Both the position numbers and the translations under genes were made by a program. Below the pieces are notes generated by a model. It saw only the letters and a list, made by a program, of their open reading frames with translations, was not told the DNA's origin and did no database searches. Below are positions 1 to 7,198 of a stretch of DNA of 36,264 nucleotides, in pieces. Position 1 is the first letter of the stretch, and each line of letters opens with the position of its first letter. Origin of the DNA: Sulfurimonas sp. (GTDB taxonomy: Bacteria; Campylobacterota; Campylobacteria; Campylobacterales; Sulfurimonadaceae); contig JADGEZ010000022.1 of NCBI GenBank assembly GCA_016744115.1, positions 1-36,264 on the forward strand, written 5' to 3'.

Positions 1-2
1 AC

Positions 3-629
3 ATAGTAAAAGACGAAAGGATGTTAAATAGTTTTGATGTTGATTATATAGAACTTGAAACTTTGATGTGGCAGACTGGGTATTTGACTATTACTGAGAC
101 TAAGACTGTGTTTGATGAGATAAGATATATACTCAATATTCCTAACAATGAAGTGAGAATATCTTTGATGGGGAGTATTGCTGATTTTATGACTAAGAGT
201 CAAAGTGTTCAACACAAGGACGCTATAAAAACATCTCTTTATACTCAAGACTTTAAGGCTTTAGAATTACATCTAAAATCTTTATATGCTTCTATCCCTT
301 ACAACTTATTTACAAAAAATGATATGCATACTAAAGAGGGATACTATGTAAGTGTGTTTTACTCTTATATGAAAGCTTTAGGATTTGATTTAGTAGGGGA
401 AGACTGTACTAACAAAGGAAGGATAGACCTTACTATAAAACTTGAAAATTCTATATATATCATAGAATTTAAGGTAGATGGTTCTTCTGCTTTGGCTCAG
501 ATAAAGCAGATGAACTATCAGGAGAAGTATCTCACTTGTAAGCTGCCTATTTATCTTGTGGGGATTGAGTTTGATGCTAAGCAGAGAAATATTTCTAAAG
601 TGGAGTTCGAAGAAAACTTTTCAATTTAA
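3..629 (+). CDS. AAA-ATPase-like / PD-(D/E)XK (DUF1703-type) protein, 5' partial
   Basis: This is the C-terminal part of a family in which an N-terminal AAA-ATPase-like domain is joined to a C-terminal PD-(D/E)XK nuclease-fold domain. The frame is open to the window edge, and the residues before the first ATG (position 21) read as family sequence, so that ATG is probably internal and the gene starts outside the window. Seen: ELETLMWQTGYLTI near the start, the linker after the ATPase domain. The nuclease-like core follows, with EGYYVSVFYSYMKALGF, then GRIDLTI (Asp), YIIEFKVD (Glu-x-Lys) and a QIKQMNYQEKY helix. The D...ExK residues look intact. The family is common and often multicopy in Bacteroidetes and Campylobacterota, and its cellular role is not established. 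The 3' end overlaps the convergent DUF218 gene by 35 bp. Confidence 0.8.
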   Translation: MVKDERMLNSFDVDYIELETLMWQTGYLTITETKTVFDEIRYILNIPNNEVRISLMGSIADFMTKSQSVQHKDAIKTSLYTQDFKALELHLKSLYASIPYNLFTKNDMHTKEGYYVSVFYSYMKALGFDLVGEDCTNKGRIDLTIKLENSIYIIEFKVDGSSALAQIKQMNYQEKYLTCKLPIYLVGIEFDAKQRNISKVEFEENFSI

Positions 630-1359
630 CCCATAAAATTCCAATATATTCATGGATTGCAACTTGTGAGACTTTAAAACTATCAATACTTGGTGCTTCA
701 AAATAAGTACTATCCTTATCTTTATAAAAATCTGTTGGGGCTGGGATAGGATTTAAGCCAAGAGATTGAAAAATCATCATAGATCGTGGCATGTGACTTG
801 CAGATGTTACTAATACAAAAGCTTCATTTGCAATAATACTTTTAGTAAATACAGCTTCTTCTCTTGTATCTTTTGGATCTCCGTTTACAATAATATTTTT
901 TACATCTACGCCTAAGGCAAGAGCTAATTTTGCGTTCATCTTTGCTGTAGTAATATTTGTAGTACCTGCATAACCTGTAAATATTATTTTAGAATTTTTT
1001 GAATTTAAATGAATGATAATTCCCTCTAAGTCTCTTTTAATACTAGCCCTGCCTACTTGGGATGTTAAAGGTTGCGTGACATCATCATTATGTCCACTGC
1101 CTAGAACATGGATATATTTTATATCACTTTTGTAATCATATTTTGGATATTTATTTTCTAAATTTTGTATCAAAAAGTTTGAAAACGGTGGATAAGAAAA
1201 CAAAAGTAGCAAGACAAAAGAGAGACTTATATAAAATTTAGAATGAGATGATTTATTTGAAAATAGATAATATATACCTATGAAAAACAAGATAAGAAGC
1301 ATTCCAAAAGGTTCTAAAAAATAAGATATGACTTTTTTCAGATAAAAACCTAGTTCCAT
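595..1359 (-). CDS. ElyC/SanA/YdcF-type DUF218 membrane protein
   Basis: The 254-residue protein has two N-terminal membrane segments (about residues 10-30 and 42-60) followed by a DUF218 domain. Motifs seen: YIHVLGSGHNDD at the first strand, KIIFTGYAGT, DTREEAVFTKSII, and VLVTSASHMPRSMMIFQSLG. These fit the ElyC branch, which has two membrane helices and in E. coli is linked to peptidoglycan assembly and lipid-carrier metabolism. The start ATG at 1359 is preceded by GGAG at good spacing. The gene converges on the nuclease-like gene with a 35-bp overlap and is separated from the rightward gene by the first folded element. The family is confident; the exact role is inferred. Confidence 0.85.
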   Translation of the reverse strand: MELGFYLKKVISYFLEPFGMLLILFFIGIYYLFSNKSSHSKFYISLSFVLLLLFSYPPFSNFLIQNLENKYPKYDYKSDIKYIHVLGSGHNDDVTQPLTSQVGRASIKRDLEGIIIHLNSKNSKIIFTGYAGTTNITTAKMNAKLALALGVDVKNIIVNGDPKDTREEAVFTKSIIANEAFVLVTSASHMPRSMMIFQSLGLNPIPAPTDFYKDKDSTYFEAPSIDSFKVSQVAIHEYIGILWVKLKSFLRTPL

Positions 1360-1408
1360 TGTCTGTTCTCCGTGATATTTTTTAAGAATTATAGTACAAT
1401 TACAGTAA

Positions 1409-1676
1409 TAAGTAAGAGGGCATAAATAGTTTCATAACAAACATCATTTAAAAGGTTTAGATTCAAGGCAAACTTTATTTGGCGATACTAGTATCGTTGA
1501 ATGAAGTTTAACGCAGGAGATGAGCCTTTTAAGTGATGCCCTACGGGTAAGAAGATAAGACACAATCTACTTCGTTAAAATCCCTTGAAGCTACTAGTAG
1601 CTCCTACGGAATTTCGCCTTGTATCTCGTATCTTCTCTTCTTATTTGTTATGAAATTATTTATGCCCTCTTACTTA
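1409..1676 (+). mobile_element. 268-bp folded MITE-like element, copy 1
   Basis: This fills most of the 1360-1692 gap. The ends are about 32-bp inverted repeats (TAAGTAAGAGGGCATAAAT... against ...ATTTATGCCCTCTTACTTA). Inside are two arms. Arm 1 (about 1442-1535) has CATCATTTAAAAGG pairing with its complement, and a hairpin capped by GATACTAGTATC at 1484-1495. Arm 2 (about 1545-1645) is capped by GCTACTAGTAGC at 1590-1601. The whole can fold as a three-way junction. No ORF of note is inside. Copy 2 lies at 10449-10718 and a lone right end at 3514-3548. If the ends are AGTAA...TTACT, both full copies are flanked by TA, as expected of Tc1/IS630-type insertion, but TA may equally belong to the inverted repeat. 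It could be a non-autonomous transposon, a structured RNA, or both. Confidence 0.75.
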
Positions 1677-1692
1677 ATTATAGGAAAAATAA

Positions 1693-2442
1693 ATGCAAAC
1701 ATTTGGAATATTTTCAACAAACTTTGACCACGAATACTTAACAAAACATTACATCTACATCAATGAAAAAGATGAGGTAAGAGAAGATATAAAAATCTCT
1801 CTGGATGATTTAAAAAAACTACTTAAAAAAAAGAGTAAAAATATTGCTGGAACTATTTTTTTATATAACCCTGCTATCAGCCCTGTAGGTTACGATGCCA
1901 ACACTCCGCTTCTTGAACAAGGTTTTGAATTTTCAAATGATTTTCATGAATTAAACTTTAATGATATTATAAACCTCTTCTCAAAGGCTATCAGAGATGG
2001 ATACCGAGGTAAACTTATAGAGATAAAATACCTCTTTAATCTTAACAAAGCAGATATAGAACCCACACCTATACTAGAAGAACTTGATTCAGACCTAGAT
2101 AGATATAGCTCCAAGCAACTCACTCGTTATGACAAAAATTTAAACTATCAAGACTATTTAACTATGGGTTTAAATGGGAAGTTTGTATATTTTGGAAGTG
2201 GGCACAAATATGATAGACATCATAAGGAGATTATTTCTTATGCTAGAAATATTTCTACTCAAGCAGTAAAATTAGGCAAAGAGATATATTTCACTCACGA
2301 TAACAATTATGACCCTGATGAGTGTATAAATCTAGCCTACTTTTTATCTCCCCTAGCTGCTGGAAAAATAAAAGAGAGACGCATAAACGCTTTTAAAAAT
2401 GCCTTTAGAACAAATCCTCCAACTATTCAAAAGTTGGCTTAA
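1693..2442 (+). CDS. Uncharacterised 249-aa protein
   Basis: I do not recognise this protein. It is soluble, with no signal peptide or membrane segment, and is rich in Asp, Asn and Tyr. Visible stretches include NIAGTIFLYNPAISPVGYDA, DGYRGKLIEIKYLF, YFGSGHKYDRHHKEII and FTHDNNYDPDECINLAYFL. The His/Asp/Cys-containing C-terminal part could bind metal, but no named motif is present. The ATG at 1693 follows AGGAAAAATAA, an acceptable ribosome site. The amidohydrolase starts 1 nt after its stop, so the two are almost certainly co-transcribed and possibly functionally linked. The folded element ends 16 bp upstream of the start, so any promoter is in or upstream of that element. Confidence 0.7.
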   Translation: MQTFGIFSTNFDHEYLTKHYIYINEKDEVREDIKISLDDLKKLLKKKSKNIAGTIFLYNPAISPVGYDANTPLLEQGFEFSNDFHELNFNDIINLFSKAIRDGYRGKLIEIKYLFNLNKADIEPTPILEELDSDLDRYSSKQLTRYDKNLNYQDYLTMGLNGKFVYFGSGHKYDRHHKEIISYARNISTQAVKLGKEIYFTHDNNYDPDECINLAYFLSPLAAGKIKERRINAFKNAFRTNPPTIQKLA

Positions 2443-2443
2443 G

Positions 2444-3424
2444 ATGCAAACAGTAGATATACACATGCACCTCTTAAATAGCGAAGTGCAGTTTAATCGC
2501 TTTTATGACAAGATAGCCATTAAAATCTTTGGCAAAAAAATGGGTATTGATCCAAAACAATTAATTGAAAATCCTTATAAAGCATATACAGATGCCCTAG
2601 TAAATAATGTAAGAGATTCTAAATATTTAACTAAAACAGTATTGTTTGGTGTTGATGCCAAAGTTGATAATACAGGAAAAGTAATACACAAAGACATCAC
2701 AGTTTGTGCTTCTAATGAGGATCTTTTAAAACTGTATCAAGAAAATAAGGATGTAATAATTCCATTTTTTTCTATAAATCCCATGCGTCCAGATGCACTA
2801 GATTTAATTGATAAGTACAGTGAACTCGGCTTTAAGGGAGCAAAGTTTCTGCAAAACTATTGGGGAGTTGATACAAGGGATAAAAAATATAGAGCTTACT
2901 TTGAAAAACTAAAAGAAAAAAAACTTCCACTTATTGTACATATTGGTAGTGAAAGTAGCATACATTCTGTAAAAGAGTGTGAAAAGATTGAAATGCTTGA
3001 TCATCCATTAGAAATTGGTGTTAGTGTTATCGCGGCACATATGGCACTCAGCTATGAACCATTAAAAATATTTAAAGCACTTTCAACAAATCCGAAAAAT
3101 TTTAATGAGGGGTATTTTACTTTATTAGAGATGTTAAACAAACATGACAATCTTTACGCTGACATTTCAGCAATACTTACTCCAGTAAGAGCAAAAGTAT
3201 TAAGACATTTAAGCCAACAGCACGATGTCCATGAAAAATTATTATTTGGTACTGATTACCCTGTACCCTTTAGTACGGTGTTTAATAGTTATGATTTAAC
3301 ATATCAAAAACGGCTTGAACTCTCAAAAATAATGAATTCTTTTGATCGTTATACGCAAACAATACTTGAGTATTTTGACGAAGATAATCCAATATTTAGT
3401 AATTATCAAAAAGTATTGTTCTAA
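2444..3424 (+). CDS. Amidohydrolase-family (TIM-barrel metal-dependent) protein
   Basis: The protein is about 326 residues from the ATG at 2444, which lies 1 nt after the preceding stop and gives MQTVDIHMHLLNSEV. An upstream in-frame ATG at 2399 would overlap the previous gene and precede the conserved start. The metal-binding HxH is DIHMH at the N-terminus. Further barrel signatures are GFKGAKFLQNYWGVD, LPLIVHIGSES (metal His at strand 5), VIAAHMA (strand 6 His), and LLFGTDYPVP (strand 8 Asp). These match the amidohydrolase_2 (ACMSD/TIM-barrel) superfamily. The substrate cannot be read from the sequence. It sits in a two-gene operon with the unknown 249-aa gene. Just downstream begins a region of attC and repeat debris. 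Confidence 0.85.
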   Translation: MQTVDIHMHLLNSEVQFNRFYDKIAIKIFGKKMGIDPKQLIENPYKAYTDALVNNVRDSKYLTKTVLFGVDAKVDNTGKVIHKDITVCASNEDLLKLYQENKDVIIPFFSINPMRPDALDLIDKYSELGFKGAKFLQNYWGVDTRDKKYRAYFEKLKEKKLPLIVHIGSESSIHSVKECEKIEMLDHPLEIGVSVIAAHMALSYEPLKIFKALSTNPKNFNEGYFTLLEMLNKHDNLYADISAILTPVRAKVLRHLSQQHDVHEKLLFGTDYPVPFSTVFNSYDLTYQKRLELSKIMNSFDRYTQTILEYFDEDNPIFSNYQKVLF

Positions 3425-3456
3425 AAGAGTTAATAAAAATAAAAGGAAGGATTTTT

Positions 3457-3579
3457 ATGAAAGATGATACATATATTGTTTTATATGCTGATGAATTTAA
3501 AATTGATGTTTGGATTAGATATGAAGTTATTTATGCCCTATTACTTAACAAGTACGAGGAGACCAATAATTTACCCTAG
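3457..3579 (+). CDS. Short ORF running into a repeat end and an attC site
   Basis: This 40-codon ORF starts MKDDTYIVLYADEFKIDVWI and is preceded by AAGGAAGG with 6-nt spacing, a strong ribosome site. Its second half is translated from the right end of the folded element and from the first half of the attC site, and it stops at TAG inside the attC loop. It therefore looks like the start of a cassette gene whose remainder was replaced by repeat sequence. It resembles no family I know. It may be translated, but probably as a relic. Confidence 0.35.
   Translation: MKDDTYIVLYADEFKIDVWIRYEVIYALLLNKYEETNNLP
3514..3548 (+). repeat. Isolated right end of the folded element (copy 3)
   Basis: The 35 bp ending TTTATGCCCTATTACTTAA match the right terminus of copy 2 (10684-10718) with one difference. 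The left half and both arms are absent. The repeat runs directly into the R'' box of the attC site at 3543, sharing the bases ACTTAA, so the two elements meet exactly at their ends. Confidence 0.8.
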
Positions 3580-3612
3580 CGGGAAAATTATTGCTCACGA
3601 CAGTCGTTAGCA
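3543..3612 (+). other. Integron attC site, isolated (about 29 kb from intI)
   Basis: The R'' box ACTTAAC (RYYYAAC) is at 3543-3549 and the R' box GTTAGCA at 3606-3612, 70 bp end to end. Between them is the palindrome AATAATTTACCC-TAGC-GGGAAAATTATT, and outer L boxes around CGAG and CTCACG carry an extra unpaired base, as is typical of attC. It differs from the attC of cassette 1 (35052-35121) at about five positions. No integrase is adjacent. A possible upstream cassette edge is GTTAATA at 3429, which would make a cassette of about 177 bp holding the short ORF above. Confidence 0.85.
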
Positions 3613-3894
3613 TCACAAGAAGTAGGAATAAAATTTGATTTATCAAATGCCAAAAATAAAAGATTAATTTAAAGAGCAGATAGAAAAGACAGAAAAGAGC
3701 TTAGTAAATTACCTAAAGAAAATTCAAGTGGACATATAGAAACTGTTAAAAGATTAGAAAAAGAAGTATTACCAAAACTTGAAGAGGATATTTCAAAATA
3801 AATTTCAAATATAAAAAAAGATGCTTTAAGTTGCAGTCCTAAACAAATTTTAGATTACTTTGCTTCTTTAAAACTAGGGTTTTTAAAAGCTTAA
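3613..3894 (+). pseudogene. Decayed unknown gene with two in-frame TAA codons
   Basis: One frame of 94 codons runs from the attC R' box to TAA at 3892, with internal TAA codons after KNKRLI and after LEEDISK. The text is coherent: SQEVGIKFDLSNAKNKRLI, RADRKDRKELSKLPKENSSG, HIETVKRLEKEVLPKLEED, CSPKQILDYFASLKLGFLKA. Both stops are one C-to-T change from CAA. The middle is Lys/Glu-rich and probably helical. I do not recognise the family. Being directly 3' of an attC, it may be the remains of the next cassette. Confidence 0.5.
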
Positions 3895-3905
3895 ATCTCG
3901 CCAAT

Positions 3906-3918
3906 GGGGACATTATAC
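3906..3918 (+). mobile_element. Probable IS3-type inverted-repeat end
   Basis: GGGGACATTATAC here nearly equals CTAGGGACATTATACA at 20652-20667, which borders an IS3-family OrfA remnant. It is likely the terminal scar of the same insertion sequence. The rest of 3895-4044 holds nothing else I can identify. Confidence 0.35.
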
Positions 3919-4044
3919 TTTTGCTTTGGCTAGTGAAAATCCTGATGTTTTTATGTTTGAAGTTATCATGTTGATTCTTTGTTCATATTATAACATCATA
4001 TTATCGTGAGTTCTAGTCTTTCTGAACCATTTACCACTCTTTGT

Positions 4045-4050
4045 TATAAT
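4045..4050 (+). promoter_or_regulatory. Predicted -10 box of the bat operon
   Basis: TATAAT at 4045-4050 lies 30 bp before the MoxR start and is preceded by T-rich sequence. Campylobacterota sigma-70 promoters often lack a recognisable -35, and none is obvious here. It is the best promoter for the six-gene operon. Confidence 0.55.
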
Positions 4051-4079
4051 CCGCCTAATTTATAACAAGGTTATTTTAT

Positions 4080-5027
4080 ATGATTTCTAAGATACAAGAG
4101 ATAAAAAAAGAAGTTGCTAAAGTAGTGGTAGGACAAGAGAGAATGATAGATGGTCTTCTTATCGCTCTATTGTGTGATGGGCATATTCTTATAGAGGGTG
4201 TTCCAGGACTTGCAAAAACGACAACGGTAAATGCACTTGCATCAGCCTTAGGTTTAGACTTTAAGCGTGCTCAATTTACTCCTGACTTACTTCCAGCAGA
4301 CATCTTAGGTGCAGAGATTTACGACCCTCAAAACAATAGCTTTAAGATTAAAAAAGGTCCAGTATTTACAAACTTACTCTTAGCAGATGAGATTAACCGA
4401 GCTCCAGCAAAAGTTCAATCAGCCTTACTTGAAGTGATGCAAGAAAGACAAGTTACCTTAGGCGACACTACATTTAAACTTGACCCTCCATTTTTTGTTA
4501 TGGCTACGCAAAATCCAGTTGAGCAAGAGGGTGTTTACCAACTCCCAGAAGCACAACTTGACCGTTTTATGTTCAAACTTGTTGTTGATTATAACACTAC
4601 ACAAGAAGAACTTGAAATTGCAAGACGCATCTCAAGTGGAAGCTCTGGAACTATAGAAGCTGTAGTGGATACAAAAGATTTATTAGAGATAAAGCAAGAG
4701 ATAAAAAAAGTCCATGTAGATGCTGAGGTTGAAAAGTATATGATAGAACTTGTAAACGCTACAAGAAACCCTAGTGATTATGGACTAGAAGAGTTACAAG
4801 ACTTTATCCAGTTTGGAGCATCTCCTCGTGTAAGCATAGATATGTTCAAAGCAGTAAAAGCCATGGCTTTCATGAGAGGTAAAGACTTTGTAACTCCTGT
4901 TGATGTAGCCTATATAGCAAAAGAGATTATGCGTCATCGTATAGTTCTAAGTTATGAAGCTGAGGCTGAAGGAATTACTACGGATGAGATTATTCAGAAA
5001 GTTTTAGAGACTATAGCGATTCCTTAG
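4080..5027 (+). CDS. MoxR-family AAA+ ATPase
   Basis: This 315-residue MoxR AAA+ ATPase is a chaperone-like enzyme that usually acts with von Willebrand factor A proteins encoded beside it. Seen: Walker A GVPGLAKTT (about residues 40-48), Walker B LLLADEINRAPAKVQSALLEV, sensor 1 FFVMATQNPVEQEG, the arginine-finger region LPEAQLDRFMF, and a sensor-2 region near FGASPRVSIDMFKAVKAMAF. The length is normal for the family. It leads a tight operon: 3 nt separate it from the DUF58 gene and all later junctions touch or overlap. The Bat operons of Bacteroides, Leptospira and Francisella have been linked to envelope stress tolerance. The exact substrate here is unknown. Confidence 0.95.
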   Translation: MISKIQEIKKEVAKVVVGQERMIDGLLIALLCDGHILIEGVPGLAKTTTVNALASALGLDFKRAQFTPDLLPADILGAEIYDPQNNSFKIKKGPVFTNLLLADEINRAPAKVQSALLEVMQERQVTLGDTTFKLDPPFFVMATQNPVEQEGVYQLPEAQLDRFMFKLVVDYNTTQEELEIARRISSGSSGTIEAVVDTKDLLEIKQEIKKVHVDAEVEKYMIELVNATRNPSDYGLEELQDFIQFGASPRVSIDMFKAVKAMAFMRGKDFVTPVDVAYIAKEIMRHRIVLSYEAEAEGITTDEIIQKVLETIAIP

Positions 5028-5030
5028 TCA

Positions 5031-5861
5031 ATGTCTAAACTACAAAAAATATTAGTTCGAGCTAGACGGCAAGTCTTTTCAGAAATGCTTGGAAATAATC
5101 CCTCTATATTTCATGGAGAGGGTTATGACTTTATAGAACTTCGTGAATATACGCCAGGTGATGATATTCGTCATATTGATTGGAATATTACTGCAAAAAT
5201 GCAGAAGCCTTTTATCAAGATATTTCGTGAAGAAAGAGAGTTGAATGTTGTTACTGTATCTGTATTAAACGGAAGTGTTCACTTTGGTTCTAAAAAATTT
5301 AAACAAGAAACTATTGCAGAGATTATTGCACTTTTGAGTTTCTCAACACTTAAAAATGGAGACTTGTTAAGCTCCTATATCTTTACAGATGAGATGATTT
5401 CAAACTCAAAACCCAGTAAAAAACTCCAACAAGTTCAAAAAAATGTAGAGGAAGTTTTAAGCTTTAATGCACTCAATAAAAAAGTAGATTTTAAAGTGAT
5501 AGCAGATACCTTATATAAAAGATTAAAAAGAAAGTCACTTATCTTAGTCATAGGTGATTTTTTTGAAATACCTGATTTTAAACTTTTGGCTAAAAAGCAT
5601 GAAGTTATAGCAATTATCGTTCGTGATCACTTAGAAGAAAATCCACCAATTATGGGTTATTCATCTTTAGTGGATCCACAGAGTGGAGCAACTTTAGAGG
5701 GTGACTTTAACAAGTCTAGTGTAAAAGCCTATACAAAAAAAGTACATGAACATGATCATAAACTCTACGAAACATTGAGAAAGCATCAGGTGCGTTTTAC
5801 AAAAGTATATACAGATTCTAGTGCAGCAGTTGCTCTTCGTCGCTTGTTTGAGGGTAGATAA
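5031..5861 (+). CDS. DUF58 domain protein of the bat operon
   Basis: The 276-residue cytoplasmic protein has the DUF58 signature FIELREYTPGDDIRHIDWN (about residues 30-48), followed by a VWA-like fold in which SLILVIGDFFEIPDFKLLAK is a typical strand. DUF58 proteins nearly always accompany MoxR ATPases and VWA proteins and are thought to be adaptors or partners of the ATPase. It begins 3 nt after moxR and ends directly against the next gene. No membrane segment is visible, whereas some DUF58 proteins carry two N-terminal helices, so this is the short form. Confidence 0.92.
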   Translation: MSKLQKILVRARRQVFSEMLGNNPSIFHGEGYDFIELREYTPGDDIRHIDWNITAKMQKPFIKIFREERELNVVTVSVLNGSVHFGSKKFKQETIAEIIALLSFSTLKNGDLLSSYIFTDEMISNSKPSKKLQQVQKNVEEVLSFNALNKKVDFKVIADTLYKRLKRKSLILVIGDFFEIPDFKLLAKKHEVIAIIVRDHLEENPPIMGYSSLVDPQSGATLEGDFNKSSVKAYTKKVHEHDHKLYETLRKHQVRFTKVYTDSSAAVALRRLFEGR

Positions 5862-6269
5862 ATGAAAGAAGCTTTAAAACAACCATACGATATTCCTTTA
5901 CATGATATAAAACCTATTATTGAGGTGCAAGAGTATTCATTTTATTATTTTCTTGGCTCTCTTGGGCTTGGAATTTTACTTATATCAGCGATAATGTATC
6001 TTTTATATAGATGGTATAAAAAGTTAAAATCTTTTAATTTAAGAGTTGAGTATAAAAAACAACTAGATGCTTTAGATATAAGCGATACTAAAAATGCAGC
6101 CTATGCACTCAGTCATTATGGCGAAATATTTGAAGATGATACACACCAGCATAAAGAGGTTTACACTGAGCTAAGTGTTTTACTACAAGAATACAAGTAC
6201 AAAAAAAGTGTTGCTAATTTTGAAGATGAAACAATAGTACTTATTGACAAATATAGGAGTATGCTTTAA
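5862..6269 (+). CDS. DUF4381-like single-pass membrane protein
   Basis: The protein is 135 residues. An N-terminal stretch PYDIPLHDIKPIIEV is followed by one membrane helix (about residues 27-48, YYFLGSLGLGILLISAIMYL), then a positively charged cytoplasmic part and a helical C-terminal domain. The proline-rich IPLHDIKPI lead and the position between DUF58 and the first VWA gene are those of DUF4381 proteins in bat operons. It starts immediately after the DUF58 stop, and its stop overlaps the next start as TAATG, implying translational coupling. Function is unknown beyond membership of the putative Bat complex. Confidence 0.8.
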   Translation: MKEALKQPYDIPLHDIKPIIEVQEYSFYYFLGSLGLGILLISAIMYLLYRWYKKLKSFNLRVEYKKQLDALDISDTKNAAYALSHYGEIFEDDTHQHKEVYTELSVLLQEYKYKKSVANFEDETIVLIDKYRSML

Positions 6270-7198
6270 TGTACGAGGGTTTATATTTGGAGTTTCCTGA
6301 GTTACTTTTAGTTTTAGTGATTTTTATTATTTGTGCTGTTTTTTGTAAAATGAAACTACCCTCTTTGTATTTTCCTCACGCTGCAAAATTTATGCAAACT
6401 ACGCATCAATCAACAAAACTACTTACTCTTTTAAAATGGCTAGGAATTTTAATGCTTATCATAAGTGTGGCATCACCAGTAAAGGATGAACCTTATGAGC
6501 TAGAACCAAAAGATGGCTATGAGATAGTACTTATCCTTGATGCTTCAAATTCTATGAGAGCGCAAGGATTTGATAAAGATGATAGACAAAAAAATAGGTT
6601 TGAAGCAGTTAAGAGTATTGTAAGTGACTTTATAGATGAGAGAAAAAATGACAACATTGGACTTGTTGTATTTGGGGCTTACTCGTTCATAGCATCTCCT
6701 CTTACCTATGATGAAAATATCTTAAAGCGTATAGTTTCACAACTCCAAATTGGAATAGCTGGTAAATACACAGCGCTTTATGAGTCTTTAGCTCAAGGGG
6801 TAAACCTTTTAAAGATGAGTGAATCAAAGTCTAAGATAGCTATTTTACTCACAGATGGGCATTCTACAGTTGGTGTAGATAAAATTCCACTTGATGTAGC
6901 CTTAGATTTGGCAAAAAAAGAGGGTATTAAAGTATATCCTATCGGTATTGGTGGGCAAGGTGACTACAATACAAAAGTCCTCATGCAGATTGCTAAAGCT
7001 ACTGGTGGTGTTACTTTTGGTGCATCAAACTCAAGTCAATTAGCTGATATATATAAAGAGATAGACGCACTAGAAAAATCAGAAATAAAGAGTGAGACTT
7101 TTACATATTTAAAATATTATTATATGTATCCGCTTTTTATTGCTTTTTTATCTTTGCTTTTTTACGCTTTCTTGAGAAATAAAAGAGGCTTAGTATGA
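6269..7198 (+). CDS. batA: BatA-type VWA membrane protein
   Basis: This 309-residue protein has two N-terminal membrane segments (about residues 8-27 and 50-66), a periplasmic von Willebrand factor A domain, and a C-terminal helix (about 284-303, YYMYPLFIAFLSLLFYAFLR). The MIDAS metal site is intact: DASNS (DxSxS) in LILDASNSMRAQGF, Thr in GKYTALYESL, and Asp in ILLTDGHSTVG. Start and stop overlap the neighbouring genes (TAATG and ATGA), so expression is coupled. Together with the following gene it should form the membrane VWA core on which the MoxR ATPase acts. Confidence 0.92.
   Translation: MYEGLYLEFPELLLVLVIFIICAVFCKMKLPSLYFPHAAKFMQTTHQSTKLLTLLKWLGILMLIISVASPVKDEPYELEPKDGYEIVLILDASNSMRAQGFDKDDRQKNRFEAVKSIVSDFIDERKNDNIGLVVFGAYSFIASPLTYDENILKRIVSQLQIGIAGKYTALYESLAQGVNLLKMSESKSKIAILLTDGHSTVGVDKIPLDVALDLAKKEGIKVYPIGIGGQGDYNTKVLMQIAKATGGVTFGASNSSQLADIYKEIDALEKSEIKSETFTYLKYYYMYPLFIAFLSLLFYAFLRNKRGLV

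Noticed and set aside
5-23. Taking the ATG at 21 as the true start of the first gene
   Set aside because: The frame is open to the window edge and the codons before the ATG fit the family, so the gene is a 5' partial.
1409-1676. Reading the folded element as a simple rho-independent terminator
   Set aside because: It is far too long, has no U-run, lies upstream of a gene in copy 1, and recurs with conserved internal arms.
2290-2310. CACTCACGATAACAA resembling an attC L' box
   Set aside because: It lies inside an intact coding gene with no R'' or palindromic core around it.
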